Assembly: GCA_030549495.1 (NCBI GenBank)
Contig: JAUIRK010000511.1
Coordinates: 1,090,001-1,154,000, forward strand
DNA: 64,000 bases
From: Nectonema munidae
Taxonomy: Eukaryota > Nematomorpha > Nectonematoida > Nectonematidae
Reading direction: 5' to 3'
Both the position numbers and the translations under genes were made by a program. Numbering within the stretch: the stretch's first letter is position 1; the number at the start of each line of letters is the position of its first letter. The notes below the pieces were generated by a model. It ran no database searches, was not told the DNA's origin, and was given only the letters and a program-made list of their open reading frames with translations. Positions 1 to 13,000 of this stretch are shown here, in pieces.

Positions 1-300
1 CACTAAAACTCCTTTTAATAATTGGAACAATTCATTGAGTAGAGGGAAGGCATTGTTTGCAATGTTGGCGCCTTTAATTTAGATGGAGAGGCGTAGATCG
101 TAAGTGTCGCATAGCTGGCGAGCCTGTAAACATATTGCACATATGTTATCCTATTCACGAAAATGAACTAAGGAAATTGTCCAACATCTTTTGTGCCACG
201 CCAAGTGAATGCTTCCATCCTGCTACATTTACCTTTATGTCGATTTGATTGAACGGAACACTGGCAAATTTTCGAGCGAGCTGCTGAGTTATGCAAATGT
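1..300 (-). other. possible broken coding remnant in a CTR9 intron
   Basis: Read on the minus strand, this less AT-rich stretch contains open segments such as NVAGWKHSLGVAQKMLDNFL (about 240-180) and GANIANNAFPLLNELFQLLK (about 75-15), separated by stops. I do not recognise the family. It could be a decayed transposon or pseudogene. I see no CTR9 exon in 1-796. Confidence 0.2.
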
Positions 301-796
301 CCACTTATCATTTAGCAATTATTTCATCTCTTTTGTGAAATATACTGTTTATTATAATTAAAATATATACCTCTTTTATTTTCCAATTCTCTAACTTAAC
401 ATCGACTATTTAATTCTTTTTTTATCATCTGGCATTCCTGTGAACCCTAATTTTTCTGCCTTTTTTTTTATGTTTTCCTGCTAAAATTTAAGATCTTTTC
501 CTCTACTCGATTCGCTTAGGGATCAATCAGGCCTCCCTAATCATGTCGTTCCCGGACATTTCACCGAATGAACCATTTGTCATCTAACTTCTAGTAGATA
601 AACTTACCTATAATAATAATAATAAAAGAATACAACGTGCAAACTTACTTAAGTTAAGAAACTTCTACAAAAATTGTCAAGTTGTATGCACATTTTTGGT
701 GGAATGTCCATTTCACTAAAGGTCCATTGGGCCAAATGTCCTGTCATGGTTGTGGTAGGATTCTTTTTTTCTATTTGTTGTAAATATGATTCCTAG

Positions 797-1024
797 GATT
801 TCCAAAAAGTTCAGCATTTAGCGTTGCATGCATTTAACAATAGCGAGAATGAAGCGATTCGCGCTGAATCTTGTTATCACTTGGCTCGTGCTTTCCACAT
901 CCAACACGACTACGACCAAGCCTTCCAATACTACTACCAGTCTACGCAATTCGCCTACCCCAACTTCGTTCTCCCATTTTATGGCTTGGGTCAAATGTAC
1001 ATGTACAGAAGTGATTACCAAAAT
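797..1024 (+). CDS. CTR9: CTR9 exon (first in window), 76 codons
   Basis: Begins after TTCCTAG with GAT TTC CAA AAA GTT CAG, matching the [14 protein letters not shown] region of human CTR9, and ends AAT|gtaatt. Phase 0 on both sides. It encodes paired TPR helices ([20 protein letters not shown]). The ATG at 824 is internal, because identity with CTR9 continues upstream of it to the splice acceptor. Confidence 0.94.
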
Positions 1025-4000
1025 GTAATTTCATTTTCTACATCCTCTTTTTTCATACTCAAAACACGGCTTTTCTCCTTCAAGTTTACAAAAATATTCT
1101 TATTTGCGAATATGGGAACGTGGGATTTATATCATTGCCTATGTCAGTGTAATGTGGACTTTACGCCCTACTAAGATTATTAAAAACGGTCAGTTAAATG
1201 TTGGTTTATACGCGAGTTAAAATTTACTAACTGAAAAAAGCATGATAAAATTTTTTTCCGAATTTCCTCACAAATGAAAAATATTTAAATCGATGAGCTT
1301 ACCTTTAAATTCATTTTTTCAAAAATACCTCGTTTAGAAAAACTTTTTTTAGCGTGGAAGAACTTAACTAAATCAGTCTCTGACGTAATTTGTGTCTCAA
1401 AAAATAATTCATTATGATAGATGAGATATATCAGGAAGCATTTTCAGATGAAAAATTTAAGAGTAATGTGTATGAGACATAATATTAGTTAAAGGTCTGA
1501 CGTGTAAAATGGTACAGCTTTAGGTCCATTTCCTAAACTTTTTGAGCACTTTTATTTTCCATGCTCACGGACCCTACTTATTTAAAATGTTTATTTCTCA
1601 AAAATTAGCGCATTTTTTGCCACATTCCTTATTCCCGACGTCTGAAGTTTAAAATTCTCCTAAATGATTTTGAAATTGGCATCACCATGCAGATCTTTGA
1701 AATATATAATGATTTTTTCTATCGAGATTCAGTCATTATTCTGTGTATATGTCGCGAATCACTAATTTTTTATTTTTTTCCTATTTTCTTATCCTCTTTT
1801 TTTCAGACAAAATAGTAATTCTAACTAAAATATAGTTCTTTTTAATTTTGCAAATTTTGATTCCACTTTTTGAACTTGATAAAGCAGATGGTCCAGGTAA
1901 ATTATGATATAGATTTTTCCTTGTACCGAAATGAAAGCCAACCAGTATTTACTTTTATAAACAATGAAGTATTTATATCGATATTCGGTTTCAATCTTCC
2001 TTTGACGCAACCTCATTATTTCCATGCATGATCCTGACTAGTCCTTGGATCATGGTCTTGTTTTTATGAACAAGTCTTCACTTATTCCATTTGGTTTTGG
2101 AGGTTTGGTTGAGCTTAATCAAGTTTACTTTGGACTGATTTGTCTTGTTTTTAAGAAAAATAGGGACATTCTCACAATGGCGATTTAACTCTCCATTGTT
2201 CTATATTTACCTTTTTGATTTGTTGTGCGTGAATAAACCTTTTCCCAACTGTTCCAAAAGTTTCAGAATTTCACAATTTTATTTGTTAAGATATCAAAAT
2301 AAAAGTAATTTTTTTTTTTAATTTTTCAGTATCCTCACTCTTTAGACTTTTTTTTTGAATGATATGGATGATGATCCGTCCAATTTTAAACATTAATGTT
2401 GATGTCGACCATAAGAAAAAAGAAAATTGATTATTATTAATTTTTATTAAGAGTTTTTTGATAAATTTGGCACCTACCTATCTAACTAAATTATTCTCAA
2501 ACAATGGGAGAATTTTTTTAAGGAAAAGGCGGGAAATTGTGTATCCCTCGTTTTGTCAGGAGTACAAAAAGGGTAAATTACGCTCTTTAAGGCATGCGCT
2601 TGCTTTGAAAAAGTATTAAAAAGTCAACCCGGCAATTACGAAACAATGAAAATCCTTGCTTCCATTTACGCTTCTGAGTTCTCTCACGATCCCGCCAAAA
2701 TAGATGTTGCCAAAAGCTATCTCAAAAAGGTTTCATCGTTTTTTACTTCTTCAAAATTTTTGTCGAAATTTTAGGTGGCAGAAGTTTTTATACTTTTTCG
2801 ATTCCACTTCTAGTTATTCAAATTCACTACCACCGCTAATTTCATCTACTACCATATTATTTATATCTTGTACTTAAAATTATGACATAATCTATTATTA
2901 TTATTATTATTAATGTATATCGTGGAAAATCTATATCTATTTTCTAAGACAGTAAAACTTGTCTATAGCGGTCAGTCAAGGGACTTTTTATAATTCGCCA
3001 TTATGGATAGGTGAATAACCGTACTGTTAGTGTAAGTCTTTAACCCTTATAAGTCAGTAGGGGTGTTTTGAAGTGACCGCTATAGACAGATGACCGCTTT
3101 GTGAAAGGGACCGCTAAGACAGGTTTTACTGTATATGATGTATCTAATTTCAAGAAGGTTACACTCTGACATCTTTTTTAACTGTACATTTTCCTGCAAA
3201 AAACTCAAATGAATTTTGATTAAAATTTTTGCTATCCTCCCTTCAATTTTGGAAACGGATAATGTTTTGGAATCAATTCAAAATGCTATATGAAAATAAA
3301 ATTTGCAAAGTCATTGAATATATTTGATTGGGCTTTAGTGTTACACTAATTTATTTATTCTTTAACACAAAGATATTTTCAAAATGAAGAAAAATGTGCT
3401 AACCTAAAATTTAGGGTATATTGAATTTTCTTCCATAATATATTTCCAACAATTCCATTCTTCGTTCAGGAAACTTCCTTAAAGTTTTACAGTCGAACAA
3501 ATGAACTAATTTTTATATCACTCCAAAAACGAATTCATAACTAATTAGGTCAATAATTGATCTATCGAAATTGAGAGCATTAAGCTTAATAAGATGGATC
3601 TAATTCTTTATAAACATTTGTTCATCTTAATTCATTAGTATTAAAAGCGGCAGGAGAAATGTCTTCCCTGAAACATATGGAAGATTTCAAACTTTAATTC
3701 AATTTTTTTTTGCTCAAACATCTAATTATTTATATGAAATAATAAAAATGGGTGCATTTTTTAGACAACTTTTATGAAGAACAATACTTAAATCATTTAA
3801 ATAAAAAATATTGCTTCAAAATGGATGAATTTGAAATGGCTGAGATATTATTATGTGCTTGATGATGAATTTTTGCTTTTACGAGAATCCTCCTTCTTTG
3901 TGGATTCTTTAATTTAAAACTGATTTTTTTATGCGGAATTGATAGATTACATTTATCCTATCATTCTAGCTTTTTGCACATAATTAAAAGAATGTTGTGG

Positions 4001-7000
4001 AATTTTTGAAAAAAAAAGTCAATTTTTTTCTATTCTTTCAAAAATAACAAATTCTATCAAATTTTTTTTTGTAAAACTTTAATACATATATATTGTCAAA
4101 CCTGCATTAACCACAATTTCTATTAAACGATCATATGTCTACAACCCCCAGTCCTAATTTTTTTCGCAATTAATCCTAGTTGAGAGCTTATTAAAACTTG
4201 ATTAATATGTTCATTTTGATGATGATGATGATGATGACTATGGTATGATGAGCACGGTGATGATAATGCTCTTAAAAGAAGATGTTAGAACGAGCATTCA
4301 ATTCAGGATCCGTAGGTTTAAAATTTGTGCATAATTTTTAACGTAGTAATTGTAGCGCGTAAAGTAAGCTTGCATTTTCAAGGTCACCGACCACTATCCC
4401 GATGACGTCGAAGCGTGGATTGAGTACGCGCAGATATGCGAATTTAATGACGTGCAGAATGCCTTGAACGCATACGCCACCGCTTGCAGAATACTCAAAG
4501 ACAAAGTGATGATTGAATTGCCTCCAGAGATCCTCAACAACATTGGGACTTTGTACTACCGTCTGGAGAATTATGATCAAGGCAAAGTAAGACTTCTATT
4601 CTCTTTCTCCCTTGATTCCACGATGCTCTTAACATCTCAGAGAAAGAGGGTGTGTAAATTTTCTCTTTAAACATAAAAACTTTAAAATGTTAAAAAAATT
4701 GCGCCAAAATTTTAAATTCTCTAATTTACAGGATTTTCAAAATGGTCTTTCACTTTGTTGGCGAGCCTTTTGCAGATCTGGGATGAATATTTTCCAATAT
4801 TTCTCACATGTGACGAAAAACACAGAATATGCTTCTACTCAAAGGGATATACGACTTGTGAATACCACTAATCTTGAATAAAAACAAAACATTTATCTTT
4901 TTTGTCAAAAATATGCCTAAAAAAGGATTGGATTAGAAAGGCAAAGATTAAAAAGAGTTTATTATAAGAAAAGTTTATGAAAAGAACGAAACATAAGTAA
5001 AACTAAGGGAAGACCAAAATAACACGAAAAAGAAATGTGAAATTAACCCTTACGTGAACAATGGTATTCCAATGTCTCATTAGAATAAAAATTGTCTGTC
5101 CCTGGTTTTTATATATTGTTTTTATATAGCAATATAAATTTTAGAAAATCTATGCCTGAAAGGATTAAGTCAAGAGAAAAATAGAGAAAATTGGGAGCGA
5201 GAATTTGAGTAAGAGGTATAAGATATTTTGTATGGTTGTGATTATGTTTATGGTGAAGCTTAGAATCAAGAGAATAAGGGTTTTTTTGTGACCCTTTTTA
5301 GAACTACTATAGTGCTGCGCGTGAACGAGCTATAGCAGAAGCGGACACCCTGAAAGACGATCCTACTGATCATTCCTACTACACATCTCTCTGCGTCACA
5401 ATCAACTTCAACATCGCCAGATGCTATGAAAACTGCAAACAACTTGACCTCGCTTGCAAGCTCTACAAAGACATTCTCCGAGAACACCCCAACTATACCC
5501 ACTGCTACATGCGGTTGGGAATCATTGCTCGCGACAAAGGAAATTACTACGAAGCTTCCGATTGCTTTACTGAAGCACTCACCATTAATCAAGTATGTTA
5601 GCTCTTTTTGATAACTACTCGAATAGTTTGCTGTAATATCTTTAGCTAATATAATCTAAACAAAGATGGCTAGTATCTTGTCTTATCGTTTATATTTTTC
5701 ATTACCCCCAAAAAGAGTTATCCTTTCGAATGGAATCTAATTCTCTTTATGATTATTGTAATAATGTGTCGCTGTTAGGCGAGAGGCCTGAATAAGACTG
5801 TCTTGATATCTGTTTTCGATACCACGTGGGCTTGTGTTCGATCCAGTATCAAACTTTTCCTGCTCATCCTTCGATACAAGTGGTGCAGCTGGGCCTTCTC
5901 AATTAAAACACTCGATAGCGCATTGATCTTTTTATATAAAATCAACAATAATTATTGAACTTGAATGTATTTATATATATATAAGTCTATCAACACCGTC
6001 GTGCATACCTTGTATGTTCATGTATAGCATGTATTCCTTTGGTTTTCTCATAATCTCCAATCAAGCCACTATTAAATTAAGATTTTTATTGGTCGAGTAA
6101 AAGCCGATATGTGTTTTATATCTTTAATCGTCTTCTTTTATTGTCTCCCGTCGTCGTGCCAGACCACTATTTTGATAACTTTGTATATGCTTTTATATTC
6201 TGGTGTGGGTTATGGCTCTGTGTAAGTGCTATTCAATCCAATTTTATACGGTGGATTATTTGCGTAGTTCTATATCCACTTAAAAGCCTTATAAAAACAG
6301 TAGTATCAAGAGATTCCTTCTTATGATTGCTCTATCTATGTAATAAAACTCCTAATCAAGATCCTAGACCCTGAAAGCTTTTCTCAAAGTTTTCCAAAGG
6401 TTCAATTTATTCTTGTAAACTAGTGTAAACTCTTTATAGTAAACAATGCATTTATTGAGTCACTAAAGTGTTCATTATGAAGACGTTTTATATTTTAAAT
6501 TCAATTGTCAACTTTTATGATTTTAGGATGATCCAGATATTTGGTCTATGATAGGAAACCTGCATATCTCCAAGCAAGAGTTTGGTCCGGCTCAAAAAAA
6601 GTTTGAAAGAATTATGAAGTTACCGAGTTGCTTAAATGATACGTACTCATTGATATCCCTCGCTAACATATGGCTTCAAACACTATACACACCCCAAAGA
6701 GATAAAGAAAAGGTCTATTCCATCTATATATATATATATATACGAAATCTCCCATTTCTATGTCTTAATACTCTAGGATTAATTCTTATTGGCTGATATA
6801 ATACAATAATATTTGACTATAGCTATTGCTTATACAGTCAAAACTCCTTTTTCGAATTTTATGATGATAGCAGTGGCCGCGCTAAGCAAAAATTTTAATC
6901 GAGCCACAGTGTACCCACGCTAACTCCCAGCAAGTTTAATTTTATTAAGTTAACGCAGGCCGGTCCTTTCAATAGTTACGCAATTCACACACAAAATAAG

Positions 7001-10000
7001 AATTGCCCATAATGCAGGGAACCCAGAAGATTCTCGCTACCAGCTACTCGCACCCATTCTGGCATACAAGATTCTCGCCATTTTGGCCAGACACGTTGAG
7101 ATGCGGAAGCCCTTTCCAATACGTGGAACCCCCTGCACCCCAATAGGCTTCATTGGGGCTCTAATTTTTGAACTATCAGATTAATCTGCTTCAAAGCGAA
7201 AAGAAAACATATGATGTATTTGTCAAGCCCTATCTATTTAGATTACATTTTCATGAAAGAATTTATCATGAATGGTAGATGTTTGTCATATTTTTTTATG
7301 GTAATGAAAAATTTTTTAGGGGAGCTTGATTAAAAGTATGGTCCTCACTTTTGTTGCATGTCCAATAATTGATTATTCTAAGTGTAGATATAGAGTTATC
7401 GAAGTTATAATGGCGAAATTATATAAACACATACATACCAATTTATTATTAAGGAAATGACTTCAACTTGTTTTTCCGTTGTTTTGTTGGCGTAGAGACA
7501 CTTCGGAGCGACAAAAAACGACTAAGCTATATACGATAGAGTCACATATGTTAAAGCCGATACTTTTAAAGCGACAGACATGTTTAATCGCTTCAGCGTT
7601 AAAAATATGTCAAATACTTCTTATTATATTATTTAATATAATGACAAAGATATTTTATCTTACTAAAAAAGCGCTCAAATGTGAATCACTCTATAATGTA
7701 AATTATTATCGCCCAATTTTGCTCATGCGTATGAGTGGCCTTTTTGTTACACCACACGTTCAACTTGCACACTAGTGAAAAACACTTTCTTTTTGGGAAT
7801 ATAACAAACATTTAAGATGATGTATTGAGAAAACCAAGCATTGCTAATTGCAAAGATTGAAGTTCCAGAATGCCTGAATATCTTTCATGAGTTCAGTTAG
7901 AATATCGACTCCTGCCCAACTTGCAAAAAAAAGGCATAAGAAAATGGTCTCGAGAAACGAAAGCTAAAATTCAGTTTATCAAGACGAAATATCATTTCAC
8001 ATATTATTTTCACTTGTAAAGAAAGTTTGGGTGAGACAGCATGCATAAAAGTTGAAGGATATCATAGGAAAATAAGGAAGACTTTTATTCACTCTCGCCT
8101 TCTTTAGATAAATAAACACATCGTTAAATGATCAAGTATGGTGGAAGATGACTGAAATTGGGAACTTGAAAAATAACGACATGACATCTGAGAAAACTCT
8201 ATCACATAATAATTGAAGTTTAAATTTTGACTATGAAACATTTTATATTTTGATATATTAAAACTTTTTTTCGTATATAACACTATATATCACATGTCCC
8301 ATGAGGGCCAAAGGAGTGAGTTTGTGTTCTCACATAAATCACAATAGTTCAAAATAAACATTTATTATTAATTATTCAAATACTTTACATGTTCTTGTCC
8401 CGAGGCTTGACACCTCTTGTTATTGACAATCTTTGCTATGTCTGGCTGAAATTTCTGTGCAGCGCGAACTTTTATAAGAGATGATAAGTGAAAATCAGTC
8501 AACCTAATTCTCTGAGAAGTCTAAATCTACACTTATACATAAAATTATAATTAATAATACTGTAATCTGTGTGGGCCGCAAATCTGCTTGTAATGGGCCG
8601 CATTTTTCTAGTGTTGTGTATGAACGTTTATATACTTCTATTATGTTGTATATACTATTGAACTTCTAGTTTCTCGTTTTCCTGCTCTCCGATAAACCCG
8701 TTTTCGTTATCCATTTGCCGGAAGGTAAGATACATTTTTCTGTATTCTAAATGCCTTCGTGCATGCAACGATTAATCTGAGGTAGAAGAATTGAGCTTGA
8801 AACCACTCCAGTGTAACTTCGGCAGTACACGCCAGCGTTATGTCCACAAAATTATGAGAGTTATGTTTGTGTAAACTATGAAAATGCGCAAATTTTATCG
8901 CACAAATGAACTGCGAACCGATATACGAGAGATGATTGTTTTTATAACTGTAGATTTTCTATTTAGGAAAAACGGCATAGAGAAAGAGCGTTTTCCCTTT
9001 ACAAGCAAGTGCTACGCATTGACCCCAAAAACATATGGGCAACTAATGGAATAGGAGCTGTCCTTGCTCAAAACGGCTTCATAAATGAAGCAAGGGATAT
9101 CTTTGCGGTAGCGCGTGAAGCGACCAGCTCTTTTCCCGACATCTGGATCAACATAGCTCATATCTACGCTGACCAAAAACAGTACATAGCTTCCATCCAA
9201 ATGGTAGGTTATTTTCTATATCCCCCTTTTCATTTCAACTTCTATTTTGCTTATACAGTCGACTTTCCCGTTTTTCCGTAATTCCTATTTTAATAAATAA
9301 ATCACCCTTTACTTACTCGACTTCTCTCACTATAAACTTGGCTCGAACTAAAATCCAAAGTCAGATGTCAATTTAATACTAAAAGTACAACAAAAAATTA
9401 TTGCACATTAAAAGTGTAACTGGGTGTATACAATTTTTAAACATTTCTTTTAAACTTATTGTTTTGGGTGCTTTGGTCTTTCTCTGAATACTTTTTCTTG
9501 CAAGATATAAGGACTCATTAGTTCTTTTTCATTTGTGAAACTTTTATTTTACTAAACCTTCAAGAAACTTAGTTGTTAATTGAATCAATCATTCAATAAT
9601 TTTACTAAATCAAAGATTCGCGGAATAATCAAAGTTCCGGATTAACGAAGGTCCGAATTAGTGAGAATTAGTGATTTCCTTTTTAGAGGTAGTCAACTTT
9701 ATTTAAGTGGAAACTTGAGAACGATTTGACCAAACTAAATCTTTTTTAGACATAAAATCTTTGACAGGTATGCCCATTGAGGTGAAATAATTATAACAAA
9801 TATAAAAAATTGGACACTTTATTGTTGATTGACAGTATTTATATATTTGCTTTGAAAAAGGAGTTATAATTAAATCTTTTTTCAATTCTGATTCTTCCTA
9901 TACCTACATCTTTTCCTCAATAAAGAATATATGGTTCTGATATTTTCTCTCTATTTTTCACTTCTTGCATTCCTTTTTTGACACCATCTTTCTATTTCTT

Positions 10001-13000
10001 CAAGTGTCTTACAATATTTCAGTTTCCTCTTTTTGGTTTAATTAAAAAATCTTTCACAATACACGGAGATATCACAGCAACTCTTTTCAGCTATGGATAC
10101 TCACGCTTGATTATAATTTGTTTTTTCTTGTGATTACTTGATTTTTAATTTCAATCATTCTAAACAACCTGATTACCTTTTTGGCGTAATGTTTTTTTTC
10201 TTAAATTTCAACAAAGTTGGCCTGACTATTATTGCGTAGATTTTAGTTTTCACTTTTATATCCAACATTCTCTTACTCTCTCTCTCTAGTTTATAGAACT
10301 GATTATAACAGTGATTCTCAATCTTTTTTCGATATGAAACCATCTTTAAAAATGTATTTATTCAAACCTCCAGCAATCTGTAAATACCGTATTTTATAAA
10401 GGCATAAAATAATCCTACTTTGCTAGTAAAATTAAAAGAATAAAATATGAAAGTTGGACATTTTCAAATGTAAAAAACATATGTTTTGATACAAATGATT
10501 TTCAAATTTATGTTTAATGTCTCAAACACGTGGAAGAAGTTTTATGTTACAGTTGTATGATATTATAGAATCTCACTTACACTTAGCATTTTATATGAAA
10601 TAAATATATAATCAATATTCTCCTATGTCCTATACCCTGAAAAGTGTTGGTTCCATTTTATCTCATTTTGTAATTTATTTTTAGTTCGAAATGCATTTAT
10701 CTATAACTAAATAATATATTTTCATTGAAGGATAGTATTAGTTTAAGTGTTAATTAATACAAACAGTCTTTACAAAAAGGGCCCGGGTAAGGTTGGTTAG
10801 ATACTGGGTTTCGATAATCCAAGGTCTTGGGTTCGATCCCGCATCAAGCCTACTTTCCTCATAGTTTGATACAAGCGACGCAATTGTGCCTTCTCGATGA
10901 AAACACCCCATGGTACCCCTTTACCTTATTTGTGTTACTATTAAGCAATAGAGTAGAAAATAGATTTCGAAATTTTTTTACCCTAGCTATCAATTACCCC
11001 TGAAATCATATTGTGAACCGCACTGGTGTTCACCAACCCCAATTTAAGAACATCTGGATTATAGCCATATGATGTTTTACATAAGTCTTATTAAATTAAA
11101 AATATCTTTGAACGAAATTTTCATTTAATATGAAAAATACTCCCTAATGTTTATATCCATTAAGCCAGTGTTTTTCAAACTCTATTCCTTCATGAAAAAA
11201 ATAAACAACAAAAACTTATATTTGGAATATAAATTTAAAAAAATTGTTGGATGTAAATCCGAAAGCTTCTTCATAATACAAAATGATACTACGATATTAT
11301 ACTCTACTTGTCAATAGCAACATGTAAAAATCTTAATTTTAAGCATCAAGCTTGAAAAAACTTTCTGGTCTTTTTATTGAAGGTATATTCTTAACGTTCA
11401 AAACTTTATTTTACTTCATTTTCTTTTGAAACATTATCCTCCTTTGGGTGTGCACTTGGCAACCATTTTTTCCTTATTTTATCTTTTTTATGTTCTAAAT
11501 AGGAGAAATATAACGCAAAATTTATTGGTAAACTCGACTTTACACCGGGAATGTGGTTAATCAATATTTCGTCTCTGCAACAGGAAATATTAAATGTTGA
11601 TGTGTGTTGTGTCGAAATATGTTATTTGAGTTGACATGTAATAGAAGGGGGAAAGTGGATGAATGAATGGAGGTGAGTTATTATAGAGCGGGGGTAGAGG
11701 ATAGCAAAAAAGTATTTACTGTATTTTTTTTTATGTTTCAAAGTTTTCAGTCTTTTTTTCTACTTCACTAGTACGAAAATGTTTTGAAGAAGTTTGAGAT
11801 GCAACATAGCATCGATCTCCTGTTGTATTTGGCGCGCGCTTACTACAAAACAGGCAAAGTGGCACACGCTAAGATCATCATTCACAAAGTATTTTTCCTT
11901 ACCTTACATTTTACAACAACAAATCACAATTTTTTTTATAAAAAAAAGTTAGACTATTTTATATGTACCAAACACCATATGTTTTTATGCTTCTATAAAG
12001 TATCTAACCGAATAAAGGTGTTATCGACCTTTTGAGCACGAACGTAACACATCTATGTCCAAAGAAATGAAATTTCTTGATTAAATAATCAAAAATCAAG
12101 CTACTAAAACAATAATTAAAAAAATTTTGCTACTCAATACTCAAAGTTTTATTGGAAAAAAAATTCAGAAATTAGTCCTTGAAAAAGAGATAAATGTCTC
12201 TGTATGCAAAGGTTTAAACTTTTTGAAACATCCGTAAACGCGCCCATTACAACAATTGGTCAAATTTAATCAAACTTTTCGAATTTTTATTAAAAAAAAT
12301 AAATATATATCTCATAACCTGTACGGTTGAACGCGGGTAGACAACTTGTCATCTCCAATCTGTATACTACGATTGTTCATCTCCAACCTGACAGTTCATA
12401 ATTTGCTATATGTAAGATTTGATATACCTTATTCGGGGAGACGATTTTAGATATGTTATTTTTCCAATTGTTTCACGATATTAAATAATATATTTGTCAA
12501 ATAATAATCAAAATAAATTTCTGTAATCAAAGAATCGAAAAATATTCTTTTAATAAGAATATAATCTACAAACTAAATTCTTCAAAATTCTTGTCATCAA
12601 AGTTTTAATAAATGCCATTGCAATTAATATATATTTGGAAATTTTCCAGTTTCTTTTATTATGGGTGCTATAAGGATAAGTTTGCATATTTATACTAATA
12701 TGAGTAACTTGTATTATTATACATGAAGTAATCACCTTATCAACCGATTTAGTACTAGTGTTCCGAAAGGGAACGAAAATGACTTCAGTAATCTCTATTT
12801 AATTCAATTTAAAACAAAAGTTGGTTTGCCTTTCCTTTGGCAACATTGGTACTAAATGGGTTCATTCTCTCATACGTGTTTCGTTAAATAATTTGCGTTT
12901 TTTTCAGACGCGAGTGCTTTTTCCAGATGACCACGTCCTATTGTACAACGACTCCTTTCTCCTTCAGAAGTTGGCAACCTCTTCTCTGAAAGATGAAAAA

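Noticed and set aside
4221-4240. CRISPR-like or regulatory meaning of GATGATGATGATGATG
   Set aside because: A plain trinucleotide microsatellite in a CTR9 intron. No spaced repeats of the CRISPR kind exist anywhere in the window.
5266-5592. A minus-strand 108-residue gene
   Set aside because: It lies opposite CTR9 exon 5302-5592, whose plus-strand frame is clearly conserved; this is its shadow.
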